A DNA stretch of 64,000 nt from UBA5336 sp039818165 (GCA_039818165.1 JBCBUL010000011.1:11495-75494), one strand, 5' to 3'. Counted from the stretch's first letter, positions 8,754 through 18,505 are shown. Notes: generated by a model not told the origin, from the letters alone. A program made the numbers and translations.

Positions 8754-9739
8754 CGCTTCCTGTCACGGCCGATGACGTTCAGGAGGCCGCCAACCGGATA
8801 GAGGGTTACGCAACCCGAACTCCGTTGCTTCGCAATGCATATCTCGACCGTGCGGCGGGCGCGGCGGTTTGGATCAAACCCGAGTGTTTGCAGATCACTG
8901 GCAGCTTTAAGATAAGAGGTGCCACGAACCGCATCGCGCAGCTTTCTAAAGCGGAGAAAAAGGCAGGGGTCGTCGCGTTTTCGTCGGGGAATCACGCCCA
9001 GGGAATTGCCCGAGCTGCTCGTCTTTTCGACTGTCACGCGACAATTGTGATGCCGCGCGATGCTCCGCAGGTCAAAGTGGATGGGGTCTTGAGAGATGGC
9101 GCCGAGATCATCTTCTATGAACGCGACGCGGAAAGCCGCGAAGCCATAGCAGAAGAAATTACCCGGCGCACAGGCGCCGTTTTGGTGCCAAGCTTTGACG
9201 ACCCGCATATCGTTGCAGGGCAGGGGACCACGGGACTGGAGATCGGCCAACAGGCTAAAGATACTGGCGCGCAAATCGATCACCTCATTGCTTGCACTGG
9301 CGGTGGCGGTTTAGTGACCGGGTCCGCACTTGGCCTCAAAATATTTCATCCGAACGCCTGCATTTGGTCTGTTGAGCCAGAAGGACATGACGACTGGGCC
9401 CATAGCCTTGCATCAGGACGCATCGTCAAAAACCCACCAGGTCTGCGCAGCATGTGCGACGCGATCCTAACGCCCCAACCGGGCAACATCCCGTTTGAAA
9501 TCGGCAAAGCACTGCTCAGCGGAGGCTTATCAGTCTCCGACGCGGACGTCCGTGACGCCATGCGTTTTGCCTTTCGCGAGCTCAAACTTGTTGTGGAGCC
9601 TGGAGGTGCGGTCGCACTTGCGGTCGCGCTCAGGGGGCTCCCTGAGGAGATGAAGGGCCAAACCTGTGCCATCATCCTCTCGGGAGGCAACGTCGACCCG
9701 AGCGTGTTCGCAGACGTGATTTCAGGCGATGCGACTTAG
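8750..9739 (+). CDS. Threonine/serine dehydratase (PLP-dependent)
   Basis: 329 residues, fold type II PLP enzyme that deaminates L-threonine or L-serine to a 2-oxo acid and ammonia. Lys54 in GSFKIRGA forms the Schiff base, FSSGNHAQG is the substrate loop, and the glycine-rich CTGGGGLVTG binds the cofactor phosphate. The C-terminal ACT regulatory domain of biosynthetic IlvA is missing, so this is the short form (catabolic threonine deaminase or serine racemase-like). It overlaps the lipoprotein stop as ATGA and shares a 4-bp stop overlap with slt on the other strand. Confidence 0.88.
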   Translation: MTLPVTADDVQEAANRIEGYATRTPLLRNAYLDRAAGAAVWIKPECLQITGSFKIRGATNRIAQLSKAEKKAGVVAFSSGNHAQGIARAARLFDCHATIVMPRDAPQVKVDGVLRDGAEIIFYERDAESREAIAEEITRRTGAVLVPSFDDPHIVAGQGTTGLEIGQQAKDTGAQIDHLIACTGGGGLVTGSALGLKIFHPNACIWSVEPEGHDDWAHSLASGRIVKNPPGLRSMCDAILTPQPGNIPFEIGKALLSGGLSVSDADVRDAMRFAFRELKLVVEPGGAVALAVALRGLPEEMKGQTCAIILSGGNVDPSVFADVISGDAT

Positions 9740-11760
9740 TTGAACTCGCCGCGTTCGAGATCTTCACTCAGCCGGATTTCTTCTCGCTCCCCCGAAAGGC
9801 GATGGCGATAAACCTGTGTGTTCTCCAGAACGCGCTGGACGTAGTTTCGTGTTTCCGAAAATGGAATGAACTCGACCCAATCAACGGGATCAATTTCGCC
9901 CATGCGTGGATCACCATAATCCCCAGCCCATTGGATCGGACGCCGCGCACCTGCATTGTATGCAGCAGCTGTCATGATGTAGCTGCCGTTGAACCGGGCC
10001 AAGAGCGTATCAAGATGCGCGCCGCCCAGGGTCATATTATATCCGGGGTCGTCCGTGAGCCAGGATGTCCGATAGGGCAAGCCGCGTTGACGCGCCTCCA
10101 GCGCCGCAGTTGCCGGGACGAACTGCATCAATCCACGTGCGTTGGCATGGGAGATGGCTCGCGGATTCATTTCGCTCTCCTGACGAGACAGAGCCAGCAT
10201 CAAGGACCTCTCAACGCCGGGTTCACGCAGCAAGGGATAGTTCACCAGCGGGTAGGCCGCCTGGGGAGCAACAATTCCACGGGCCAAGCCAGACTTGGCG
10301 CCGCGCACTCCGATATCGGAGTACTGGTAATTGTCGGCCAACTCCTTGAGCAGGATGAACTCAGCCGGCGTCGTCAGAAGGTCGTCCAGGTGATACGCGA
10401 ACGTGCGGACATGGCGTGTTTCGCCCGCCTCAGCGAGTAGCCGGATGGCTTGAACGAGTTCCAATTCCGCAAAAGCCGTTCGCTCAGCATCTGTGGGCTC
10501 CGGCGGTGTATCGAACTCAATGTACAGCGCATCGATGCGCTCTGCAGCTAGCTGCCCGTAATAGGTATAACTGAACCTCGACGCCGCATCATAGGCAGTC
10601 TGAGCCGCTTCGGCATTTCCCAAGGAATCTTCGGCCCGGCCCGACCAATACAGCGCGCGAGACTCACTTATCGGCGTGGATACGCCGTCTTCCAGTGTGA
10701 GAAAGTGGTCGCGGGCCGCTTCGGCATCATTGGTATGGCGCAGGGCGATCCATCCGGAGATCCATTCGGCTTCGGCAAAGTCCCGACCGCTTGAAAGTCC
10801 ATGGGGAGCGGCAAGTTGATACGCCGTATCAAAGTCTGAGTCCTTCAGCTCTCGGCGTACTGCGAGGTTGCGTTCAACCCAGAGCCTTGAGCGGCCTGCG
10901 GCGGGGACTGTTGCTCCGTCAATATCGACAAGAAGTTCCGTGGCGCCCGAGCGCATACCTCGTCGCCGGCGCCAGTGGGCCCGGTCGTGAAGTAGCCCTG
11001 CATGGTTTTGAAGGTTTGCAGGCACAGACCGAATGGCACTGTCGACGCCGCGCTGACCAGCCTGGAGTCGAATGCGCGCATCAACCAAACGGCGCCAGTC
11101 GGCTGTGAGAAGAGGTTTGATCCGGTTCGCTTCCGAGCGCTGCCGGGTCCACAGGAGAAGGTCAACGCGCGCCCGATGATCTTCCTGGCTAAAATGGTCA
11201 CCGAAGGCAGATTGTAATCTCTCCCGGGAGGCGCGCTCAAGCGAGTGATTTCTCCAGGCATCGACCGCAACGTCACGTGCGCGGCCGGTTTCTCCCGCCC
11301 GCCGCAACGCCAGTGCGAGTGCGACTTTCCCGTCTCCCGTGGCAGGGCCGGACTCCGTCAACCAGGCGATCTGCGCAGATGGAGAAAGACCACTATTGGA
11401 CACAAGCTCTTCTGCCCGCGCCCGCATGCGTCCAGCGTTCGGCCAGTCTTTGAGTCGATTGAGCGCGGTAGAATACTCACTGAATGTCATATCTGGCGCC
11501 CCGGCCGTGGCGCGGCGCCATAATATCAGGTCAGACACAATCTCGCTGCGCGCACGCGATTGAAGCCTTGCAACTTGCCGCCAGTCGCCATCGGAGGCTG
11601 CATCATAGGCATCATGGAGCGTTTCGGCATCCTGGGTGGAGACGACCTCAGATGCGTAAAGCCGGTCCGGCTTGAGACTAGGTGGCGGTGGAGTGGCCGC
11701 CTCTGCCAAGGGCAAAACGCCAAAACAGAAAAGAACAACAGCAAGCGCAGGTCTGAGCAT
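9736..11760 (-). CDS. slt: Soluble lytic murein transglycosylase
   Basis: 674 residues from the ATG at 11760, which begins a clear signal peptide (MLRPALAVVLFCFGVLPLAEA). A long alpha-superhelical region (roughly 40-500) precedes the C-terminal goose-lysozyme-like catalytic domain: LALSRQESEMNP with catalytic Glu528, then ANARGLMQFVPATA and YNAGARRP. The protein cleaves the MurNAc-GlcNAc bond in the periplasm with formation of 1,6-anhydroMurNAc. A longer in-frame start at 11829 would put 23 extra residues before the signal peptide and is rejected. Its divergent neighbour is dapA. Confidence 0.92.
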   Translation of the reverse strand: MLRPALAVVLFCFGVLPLAEAATPPPPSLKPDRLYASEVVSTQDAETLHDAYDAASDGDWRQVARLQSRARSEIVSDLILWRRATAGAPDMTFSEYSTALNRLKDWPNAGRMRARAEELVSNSGLSPSAQIAWLTESGPATGDGKVALALALRRAGETGRARDVAVDAWRNHSLERASRERLQSAFGDHFSQEDHRARVDLLLWTRQRSEANRIKPLLTADWRRLVDARIRLQAGQRGVDSAIRSVPANLQNHAGLLHDRAHWRRRRGMRSGATELLVDIDGATVPAAGRSRLWVERNLAVRRELKDSDFDTAYQLAAPHGLSSGRDFAEAEWISGWIALRHTNDAEAARDHFLTLEDGVSTPISESRALYWSGRAEDSLGNAEAAQTAYDAASRFSYTYYGQLAAERIDALYIEFDTPPEPTDAERTAFAELELVQAIRLLAEAGETRHVRTFAYHLDDLLTTPAEFILLKELADNYQYSDIGVRGAKSGLARGIVAPQAAYPLVNYPLLREPGVERSLMLALSRQESEMNPRAISHANARGLMQFVPATAALEARQRGLPYRTSWLTDDPGYNMTLGGAHLDTLLARFNGSYIMTAAAYNAGARRPIQWAGDYGDPRMGEIDPVDWVEFIPFSETRNYVQRVLENTQVYRHRLSGEREEIRLSEDLERGEFN

Positions 11761-11860
11761 TTCGGGTCCATCGCTAGAAATTGAGCCTCTGGACGTGCAA
11801 AAAGCCATCCAAACGAGTACGCACAGCACTACAGAAACGAAGAATCACGGCGATAATACG

Positions 11861-12739
11861 ATGTTTCAAGGCTCTATCCCAGCATTGGTGACTCCATTTC
11901 GCGGGGACGTGATCGATGAATCAGCGTTCGAAGCGCTTGTTGAAAGGCAAATCTCAGCAGGCGCGGGAGCGTTGGTTCCAGTTGGGACAACAGGAGAAAC
12001 CTCAACGCTTAGCCACGCCGAGCATAAACGCGTGGTCGAGCTCTGTGTGCAGATTGCTCGGGGCAGGGTGCCTGTCATTGCCGGGGCGGGGTCAAACGCA
12101 ACTTCCGAAGCCACCGAACTTGCGGCGCACGCAAAAGCCATTGGGGCTGACGCCGCATTGGTGGTTTGCCCATATTACAACAAACCCAACCAGGACGGTC
12201 TTTTCGCGCACTTCAAATCGATCAATGACAGCGTCGCGTTGCCTATTTTTGTCTACAATGTCCCGTCGCGCACCGTTATAGATCTCGCTGCTGAAACCCT
12301 TGCCGCGCTTTCTGGCCTGCCCAACATCATTGGGGTTAAGGACGCAACGGGCGATATGGACCGGATGCGCCAGCATCGCGAGTTGATCAGCGAAGATCGA
12401 TTCATCTACCTTTCGGGAGATGATCCGACCGCGTGCGACTTCGCCGCGCTCGGTGGCGTAGGCTGCATCTCGGTTACGGCCAATGTGGCTCCCAAACATA
12501 CTGTCGAGGTTCAAAGAGCCCTAATTGATGGCAACTACAGCGCAGCGCGTGAGGCGGATTATGAACTCGCGGGGCTGCATGAAGCTATGTTTGTGAGCCC
12601 GAGTCCCGGGCCCGCTAAGTACGCTTTGGCGAAGATGGGGTACTGCGCGCCGGACTTGCGTTTGCCCTTAACACCCCCAGATGACGCTGCCCGTCGGGTG
12701 ATTGATGACGCCCTGGCAGCTGCCCGAATTGAAGATTGA
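11861..12739 (+). CDS. dapA: 4-hydroxy-tetrahydrodipicolinate synthase
   Basis: 292 residues, condenses pyruvate with aspartate semialdehyde in lysine/diaminopimelate synthesis. Lys160 (IIGVKDATGD) is the Schiff-base lysine; Tyr132 (VYNVPSRT), Thr43 and Thr44 (VGTTGE) and Tyr106 (CPYYNKPN) are the expected catalytic relay and substrate residues. The ATG at 11861 matches the family N-terminus (MFQGSIPALVTPF); an in-frame start at 11672 would overlap slt. smpB follows 8 bp later. Confidence 0.96.
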   Translation: MFQGSIPALVTPFRGDVIDESAFEALVERQISAGAGALVPVGTTGETSTLSHAEHKRVVELCVQIARGRVPVIAGAGSNATSEATELAAHAKAIGADAALVVCPYYNKPNQDGLFAHFKSINDSVALPIFVYNVPSRTVIDLAAETLAALSGLPNIIGVKDATGDMDRMRQHRELISEDRFIYLSGDDPTACDFAALGGVGCISVTANVAPKHTVEVQRALIDGNYSAAREADYELAGLHEAMFVSPSPGPAKYALAKMGYCAPDLRLPLTPPDDAARRVIDDALAAARIED

Positions 12740-12747
12740 CGCAATAA

Positions 12748-13227
12748 ATGGCGAAGAAAAACCAAACCAAAGGCCGCGGTGACGGCCTTGTCGCCGAGAA
12801 TCGCCGTTCTCGCCGTGACTACACGATCGAAGACACATTGGAGGCTGGAATCATCCTGAAGGGATCTGAAGTGAAATCCCTGCGGGAAGGCCGCGCGAAC
12901 ATTGCTGAGAGCTACGCCGGGATCGACAATGGTGAGCTATGGCTCGTGAATGCCGATATTCCGATCTACACAGCTGCGAACCGGTTCAACCATGAACCCA
13001 AAAGACGCCGCAAATTGCTGGTGTCGCGACGTGAACTTGCAAAATTGTCCCAAGCTGCTGAACGCGCAGGGCGAACGATCGTACCGCTTAAACTTTATTT
13101 CAATGAGCGCGGCTTGGCGAAGCTCCTCCTCGGTATCGCAACTGGGCGCAAGTCCCATGATAAACGAGACGTGGAAGCCAAGCGAGACTGGGACCGGCAG
13201 AAGGCTCGGGTTCTTCGCGAACACTAG
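12748..13227 (+). CDS. smpB: SsrA-binding protein SmpB
   Basis: 159 residues. The oligonucleotide-binding barrel begins with VAENRRSRRDYTIEDT and contains GIILKGSEVKSLREGR; a basic C-terminal tail (GRKSHDKRDVEAKRD) is the part that enters the ribosomal decoding site. SmpB delivers tmRNA to stalled ribosomes. No tmRNA gene was seen nearby. The stop codon TAG sits in CACTAGTG, shared with the converging uracil-DNA glycosylase gene. Confidence 0.96.
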   Translation: MAKKNQTKGRGDGLVAENRRSRRDYTIEDTLEAGIILKGSEVKSLREGRANIAESYAGIDNGELWLVNADIPIYTAANRFNHEPKRRRKLLVSRRELAKLSQAAERAGRTIVPLKLYFNERGLAKLLLGIATGRKSHDKRDVEAKRDWDRQKARVLREH

Positions 13228-13868
13228 TGCGTGTCGATTATCTCCCGCGCCCGCGCGAAAACACTGCGAAACATCTCTGCCGTTAGCCTGCCTGTATTCG
13301 TGTTGTACCGAGAACAGTGATAGCTCGACAGCAATGTGAGAGACCTGCCGCCAAACTCCACAGTGTGTTCGCTGCCATGGGAAAACGCCAAGCGAGACGG
13401 TTTCTCCCCAAGGGCCCTGACAGTCGAGTCATGGGAAATGCGCCCCAGGCAAAGCAGAACTTTGAGTTCCCTAAGTGAGGCTATCTCAGACGCAAGAAAC
13501 GGTCGGCAGGTATTGGTCTCAAAGGCGTTGGGCTTGTTTTGCGGCGGTACACATCGCACGGCATTGGTTATGCGTGCCCCGATTAACTGCAGGCCATCGT
13601 CCTGCCGTTTGTCGTAATTGCCTTCTGAAAACCCAAACGCATCAAGGGTCTCGTACAAAAGGTCGCCGGCCCAATCTCCTGTGAACGGCCTGCCGGTGCG
13701 GTTCGCCCCCGTCAGACCTGGGGCAAGACCTATGACAAGAAACTGAGCATCCGCCGACCCGAAAGACGCAACGGCACCATTGTGCCAGTTGGGCTCTTTA
13801 CTCCGGCTCTCATTTCGAAAATCGACCAGCCGAGGACAGAGTTGGCAGTCTTGGCTGGGGCTAACCAT
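13224..13868 (-). CDS. Uracil-DNA glycosylase, family 5 type (Fe-S)
   Basis: 214 residues. The N-terminal CQLCPRL supplies two cysteines and CVPPQNKP plus TNTCRPFL supply two more, the pattern of [4Fe-4S]-containing family 4/5 glycosylases. Motif GLAPGLTGANRTGRPFTGD is diagnostic for family 5 (UDGb), which lacks the usual catalytic Asp/Asn and acts on uracil, hypoxanthine and related bases. A late SYHCSRYNTNTGRLT segment is the leucine-loop region. The gene lies 3 bp downstream of the NYN gene on the same strand and ends in a 4-bp overlap with smpB. Confidence 0.85.
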   Translation of the reverse strand: MVSPSQDCQLCPRLVDFRNESRSKEPNWHNGAVASFGSADAQFLVIGLAPGLTGANRTGRPFTGDWAGDLLYETLDAFGFSEGNYDKRQDDGLQLIGARITNAVRCVPPQNKPNAFETNTCRPFLASEIASLRELKVLLCLGRISHDSTVRALGEKPSRLAFSHGSEHTVEFGGRSLTLLSSYHCSRYNTNTGRLTAEMFRSVFARAREIIDTH

Positions 13869-13871
13869 AGC

Positions 13872-14447
13872 CTAGTCCTCATCATCCATATCATAGGCAT
13901 CGTCGCGATCATTCTCGCGGCGCGGGCGCGCAATCAGCTCTGCCATGTCCTGCAGGTCAACGAACGCGTCGGCTTCGCGTCGCAAATCGTCAGACACCAT
14001 AGGAGGTTGAGACTTCACAGTGGAAATAACGGTCACTCGCACGCCGCGTTGCTTCAGCGCTGCCGCAAGCGCCCGGAAGTCGCCCTCGCCAGAAAACAGT
14101 ACCGCGTGGTCAATTCTGTCTGCGATGGAGAGCATATCGACCGCGATCTCGATACTCATGTTGCCGCGAACACGCCGCCGTCCTTCACGGTCCGTGTACT
14201 CTTTGGCCGGCTTTTTGATAACGTTGAAGCCGTTATAGGTCAGCCAGTCGACGAGGGGACGAATGGGGGAGTAATCATCGTTTTCGAGAAGCGTTGTGTA
14301 ATAGTTCGCACGCAGCAGACGCCCCTTCTTGCGGAACTCGTCCAGAAGTTTCCGAAAATCGATCTCGAGGCCTAGAGCGCGGGCGGACGAGTAGAGGTTT
14401 GCGCCGTCAATAAAAAGAGCGAGGCGCTCGTCTTTGTAAAATGCCAT
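13872..14447 (-). CDS. NYN domain protein (LabA/DUF88-like)
   Basis: 191 residues from the ATG at 14447 (MAFYKDERLALFIDGANLY). The PIN-like NYN fold shows conserved acidic residues in ALFIDGANLY, NMSIEIAVDM and FSGEGDFRALA, consistent with a metal-dependent RNase. The C-terminal tail (RPRRENDRDDAYDMDDED) is strongly charged and probably disordered. An in-frame upstream start at 14531 would add a non-conserved Arg-rich stretch. It is divergent from rpoZ, with a 141-bp gap, and heads a two-gene unit with the glycosylase. Substrate unknown. Confidence 0.82.
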   Translation of the reverse strand: MAFYKDERLALFIDGANLYSSARALGLEIDFRKLLDEFRKKGRLLRANYYTTLLENDDYSPIRPLVDWLTYNGFNVIKKPAKEYTDREGRRRVRGNMSIEIAVDMLSIADRIDHAVLFSGEGDFRALAAALKQRGVRVTVISTVKSQPPMVSDDLRREADAFVDLQDMAELIARPRRENDRDDAYDMDDED

Positions 14448-14588
14448 ACTGGTGTTCCAACTCGGTAATATCCCCACCGCTCTGGTGCAGCGCCCACGGC
14501 GTAGCCGAGGCTGCGTTTGTCCGCAAGTCACTGTTGCAACTGCGAAGCGCTGAGACTAAGAAGAGCGGCTAACAGGAGACCGCAATCG

Positions 14589-14939
14589 ATGGCACGCGTT
14601 ACAGTCGAAGACTGCATTGAAGAAATCCCAAACCGGTTTGAGCTCGTGCTCATGGCGGCCCATCGGGCGCGCATGATTCGAGAAGGTTCGCCGCTGACCG
14701 TGGACCGCGACAATGACAAAGACCCTGTAGTCGCACTGCGCGAGATTGCGGACACGAGCGTCGACCTGAAAACCGTCAAGGAATCCTTCGTTTCCAGCCT
14801 CCAAGATCTTAGCCCTGGCGAGGACACCGAGCGGGAAGAAGATCGCCTGGCGCTCGAATCCGGCCCAACAGCGACGGAAGACGATGTGATGCGTGCCTAC
14901 CAGGCCGAACTGGAATCCGGGCGCGACGATCGGATGTAG
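14589..14939 (+). CDS. rpoZ: RNA polymerase omega subunit
   Basis: 116 residues. MARVTVEDCIEEIPNRFEL and the following VLMAAHRARMI match the omega N-terminal helices that clamp the beta-prime C-terminus. Start supported by AGGAG at 14575-14579. The C-terminal half is acidic and variable, as in other alphaproteobacteria. It is followed closely by the (p)ppGpp enzyme gene; omega itself forms a ppGpp site on RNA polymerase in other proteobacteria, so the pairing is functionally sensible. Confidence 0.96.
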   Translation: MARVTVEDCIEEIPNRFELVLMAAHRARMIREGSPLTVDRDNDKDPVVALREIADTSVDLKTVKESFVSSLQDLSPGEDTEREEDRLALESGPTATEDDVMRAYQAELESGRDDRM

Positions 14940-14995
14940 CTTTGAACGGTGCGGCGAGCAGCCTTCTCAAGAAAAACCGGCCTGCTCCGCAGGGC

Positions 14996-17191
14996 ATGCG
15001 CGCCAACGACCAGAGCCCAATTTCAAATGCATCCCTCGTTGAGAGGGTTAAAGCCTACCATCCGGGCCTGAACGAGGCCCGGCTTGCCGACGCATACGAG
15101 TTTGCAAAGCTCCATCACGGGGAGCAACTGCGCGCGTCTGGAGATCCTTACTACTCCCATCCCGTGGCTGTGGCCGAATTGCTCGTTCAGGTGCGGCTGG
15201 ATGAAACCACAATCATCGCGGGGCTGCTCCACGATGTGGTCGAAGATACCGACGTGTCACTGGCCGAAATCCGGACCCGTTTCGGAGATGACGCTGCAGA
15301 GCTTGTCGACGGCGTAACAAAGCTTACCCGGCTTGAGTATCGCAGCGAAGAAACCAAACAGGCAGAGAACTTCCAGAAGTTCATCCTTGCCATGGTCAAC
15401 GATGTGCGTGTGCTATTGGTTAAGCTGGCAGACCGGCTGCACAATATGCGCACCATCCGCCATCTGAAAAAGCCGGAAAAACGCCAGCGTATCGCTCGCG
15501 AAACCATGGAAATTTACGCCCCATTGGCACGTCGTGTCGGGCTCTACCATGTGGCCTCTGAGTTGGAAGACCTGGCCTTCGAACAACTCAATCCCCAGGC
15601 GCGTGAGGCCATGACACTTCGTCTCAAACAGCTTGAGGCGGAAAACGAAGTCGATTTGAAACGCATACGCCAGGATATCACCGCGATCATGGACGCGGCC
15701 GATGTAAAGTGTCGGATCAAGGGTCGGCGCAAGACGCCTTATTCAATCTGGCGAAAGCTTGAGCGTAAACAGATCTCATTTCGAGATGTTGCAGACATTT
15801 TTGCTTTCCGAGTAATTATCGATGGGGACGTTTCCGAATGCTACCGCGTCTTAGGCATCCTCCACACGCTCTGGGCTTGCCTTCCTGACCGCTTCCGAGA
15901 CTTTATTTCCGTCCCGAAACAGAACGGATACCGCTCCCTACACACCACGGTACGAGCATCGGGCAACCGGCGCGTTGAACTCCAAATTCGAACCGAAGAG
16001 ATGGACGAAAGCGCCGAAAACGGCGTGGCCGCTCATTGGAATTACAAGAACAGCCAATACGGGCTTGATCTTGATGCGGCCCGCGAAGCCGGACTCGACC
16101 CGGAAGCTAACTTGCGAGCCTTTGCGGACCTCATTCAGCATGAAGCAGATCCGGGTGAGTTTCTCGAACACGCGAAACTCGAGATGTACCGCGAGAACGT
16201 CTTTACGTTCACCCCAAAAGGTCGACTGATCCGATTGCCAAAAGGCGCCATGCCGCTGGACTTCGCGTATGAAGTGCACACGGCCATTGGTAACTCCTGT
16301 ATCGGCGCGCGCATCAATGGCGAGAAACGCTCTCTACGGACGGAACTGAGCAACGGAGATGTGGTCGAGATCATTCGCGGTCGGGAAGACCGCGCCCCCA
16401 CGGGTTGGGAGGCCCTCACGGTTACAGCACGCGCCCGCGCCGCGTTGCGTCGTCTCGCTCGCCAACGCGAGACCGAGGACTTCCGCAAACTTGGACATGA
16501 CTTGATCCGAAAAGCGCTTCGCCAAGCCGACATTGATCCGGTAGGTGTCCGGATGGACCATACAGCGGACCGCGCCGGATTTGAGTCCTCTGACGATATG
16601 GCGGTCGCGATAGGGAAGGGCACCTACACAACCAAGGACCTGATCCAGGCGGTGTTCCCGGGGTACGAGCCTGACTTCACTTCAGATCCTACAAAGATGC
16701 CGCTGGACGACCAACACGCTGACCGGCTTGTGGCGGGCGAAACCTTGACCCCCGGGGTGACGCTTCACCTTGGACAATGCTGCATGCCGTTGCCCGGGGA
16801 ACGTATCCTCGGGATTCGAGAACACGGACGCGGCCTCGTTGTTCATACGATTGGGTGCAGCCGGTTGGCGGACTACGATGACGACGCAGACCGCTGGGTC
16901 GACCTGCAATGGACGGAACTAGCAAAGACCGGCGCCGTCGCCGTGGCGCGGATCCGCGTTACAGCCGTGAACCAGAAGGGTGTACTTGCAATGCTGTGCA
17001 CCGCTGTTGCGCAGGCCAATGGCAACATCATTGCCATTGCCACAGGTCGCCGCGCTGAAGAATTTATTGATCTGGACCTCGACATCGAAGTCGAAGACAT
17101 CAAACGCATGACGCAGATTCTTGCAGCGTTGAGGTCCCTCGCCGTGGTGGACTCAGCGGTGCGCGTCCAGGGAGAACAAGATGACAAATGA
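14996..17191 (+). CDS. rsh: Bifunctional (p)ppGpp synthetase/hydrolase (RelA/SpoT homologue)
   Basis: 731 residues from the ATG at 14996; a TTG at 14942 would give 749 and cannot be excluded, because neither has a convincing ribosome-binding site. HD hydrolase domain with His55, His79-Asp80 and Glu83-Asp84 intact; synthetase domain with RIKGRRKTPYSIWRK and the catalytic-loop region FRDFISVPKQNGYRSLHTT; then TGS (ENVFTFTPKGRLIRLP) and a C-terminal ACT domain. Both activities look intact. It sets the stringent response level. It overlaps pyrE by 11 bp. Confidence 0.95.
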   Translation: MRANDQSPISNASLVERVKAYHPGLNEARLADAYEFAKLHHGEQLRASGDPYYSHPVAVAELLVQVRLDETTIIAGLLHDVVEDTDVSLAEIRTRFGDDAAELVDGVTKLTRLEYRSEETKQAENFQKFILAMVNDVRVLLVKLADRLHNMRTIRHLKKPEKRQRIARETMEIYAPLARRVGLYHVASELEDLAFEQLNPQAREAMTLRLKQLEAENEVDLKRIRQDITAIMDAADVKCRIKGRRKTPYSIWRKLERKQISFRDVADIFAFRVIIDGDVSECYRVLGILHTLWACLPDRFRDFISVPKQNGYRSLHTTVRASGNRRVELQIRTEEMDESAENGVAAHWNYKNSQYGLDLDAAREAGLDPEANLRAFADLIQHEADPGEFLEHAKLEMYRENVFTFTPKGRLIRLPKGAMPLDFAYEVHTAIGNSCIGARINGEKRSLRTELSNGDVVEIIRGREDRAPTGWEALTVTARARAALRRLARQRETEDFRKLGHDLIRKALRQADIDPVGVRMDHTADRAGFESSDDMAVAIGKGTYTTKDLIQAVFPGYEPDFTSDPTKMPLDDQHADRLVAGETLTPGVTLHLGQCCMPLPGERILGIREHGRGLVVHTIGCSRLADYDDDADRWVDLQWTELAKTGAVAVARIRVTAVNQKGVLAMLCTAVAQANGNIIAIATGRRAEEFIDLDLDIEVEDIKRMTQILAALRSLAVVDSAVRVQGEQDDK

Positions 17192-17762
17192 CGAAGTGCT
17201 TGAAGTCTTCAGCGACGCCGGCGCCTTGCTGAAAGGGCACTTCATTCTTTCATCAGGGCGGCGCAGCCCCGTCTTCCTTCAGAAAGCGCTGGTTTTCTCT
17301 GACCCAAAGAGTTCCGAGCGACTCTGCGGCGCGTTGGCCGAGAAGATCACAGCCGTTTTTGGAAAGATTGACGTCGTTGCAGGGCCAGCAGTTGGCGGCA
17401 TTATTCCCGGCTATGAAGTCGCTCGGCAGTTGGGTGCCCGCGCAATATTCGCAGAGCGCGTTGATGGCGTTCTCACCTTTCGGCGCGGGTTTTCAATAGG
17501 CAAAAACGAACGTGTGCTGATCTGCGAGGACATTGTCACTACCGGGTTGTCTTTCCGCGAAACGGTAGAAGCCCTCTCAAACCTGCCAGGCACAGTTGTC
17601 GGCGGCGGCTGTATCATAGATCGCTCAAACGGTGCGGCCGATGTCGGCTGCGAGCTGATCTCGCTGGCCTCCGTGGATTTTCCTGACTATGCTCCAGATG
17701 AACTGCCGGACGAACTGGCGCAGCTAGACCCTGTGAAACCCGGAAGCCGAGGTTTGGCATGA
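17181..17762 (+). CDS. pyrE: Orotate phosphoribosyltransferase
   Basis: 193 residues. The PRPP-binding motif VLICEDIVTTGLSF is at about 113-126 and GPAVGGIIPGYEVA near 67-80. Transfers ribose-5-phosphate from PRPP to orotate in UMP synthesis. The N-terminal HFILSSGRRSPVFLQK is the family substrate-loop region. It overlaps rsh upstream by 11 bp and pdxJ downstream as ATGA. Confidence 0.95.
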   Translation: MTNDEVLEVFSDAGALLKGHFILSSGRRSPVFLQKALVFSDPKSSERLCGALAEKITAVFGKIDVVAGPAVGGIIPGYEVARQLGARAIFAERVDGVLTFRRGFSIGKNERVLICEDIVTTGLSFRETVEALSNLPGTVVGGGCIIDRSNGAADVGCELISLASVDFPDYAPDELPDELAQLDPVKPGSRGLA

Positions 17763-18505
17763 CGTCCCAACGCTTAAGACTGGGCGTCAACATTGATCAT
17801 GTGGCGACGGTGAGAAATGCCCGCGGCGGGGTCCATCCCGATCCGGCACGTGCGGCGGAAATAGCTACAAATGCTGGCGCCGACGGCATCACAATTCATC
17901 TGCGCGAAGACCGTCGCCATATCATGGACGATGATCTTCGGAGAATAAGAGAGGCGAGCGACCTACCCATAAACCTCGAAATGGCAGCAACCGATGAGAT
18001 GCTCAACATCGCCATCAGCTTTCGTCCCGAAACGAGCATGTTTGTGCCCGAGAAGCGCGAGGAGCGCACCACGGAAGGCGGTTTGAACGCCGCACGCGAA
18101 CACAACAAACTTGCGCCCATGGTTCGCGCACTCCAGGAAAATGGCAGCAGGGTTTCGCTCTTCATTGAAGCCGATCCCGTACAGTTGGCAGCTGCAAAGA
18201 CCCTCGGCGCCAATATTTGCGAGTTTCACACAGGCCGATTTGTAGAACTCATCCAGGCAGGAGATAGGTCTCTTGCTGAAGTGGAATGTCGAAGGATAGC
18301 CGATGCCGCTCGTCAAGCGGCGGACATGGGGATCGAGCCCCAAGCTGGCCATGGACTGACATTCGATACGGTTCAACCTATCGCTGCAATACCGGAACTC
18401 ACCGAACTGAACATCGGTCATTTTCTGATGGGTGAAGCAATATTTATTGGTCTAGGCGAAGCCATTTCTGAAATGCGCCAGCTCATGGATGAGGCGCGCG
18501 CATGA
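17759..18505 (+). CDS. pdxJ: Pyridoxine 5'-phosphate synthase
   Basis: 248-residue TIM barrel that joins 1-deoxyxylulose 5-phosphate and 3-amino-2-oxopropyl phosphate to make pyridoxine phosphate. LGVNIDHVATVRNARGG, ITIHLREDRRHI and the C-terminal ELNIGHFLMGEAIF are family signatures. ATGA overlap with pyrE before it and acpS after it. Confidence 0.97.
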   Translation: MTSQRLRLGVNIDHVATVRNARGGVHPDPARAAEIATNAGADGITIHLREDRRHIMDDDLRRIREASDLPINLEMAATDEMLNIAISFRPETSMFVPEKREERTTEGGLNAAREHNKLAPMVRALQENGSRVSLFIEADPVQLAAAKTLGANICEFHTGRFVELIQAGDRSLAEVECRRIADAARQAADMGIEPQAGHGLTFDTVQPIAAIPELTELNIGHFLMGEAIFIGLGEAISEMRQLMDEARA

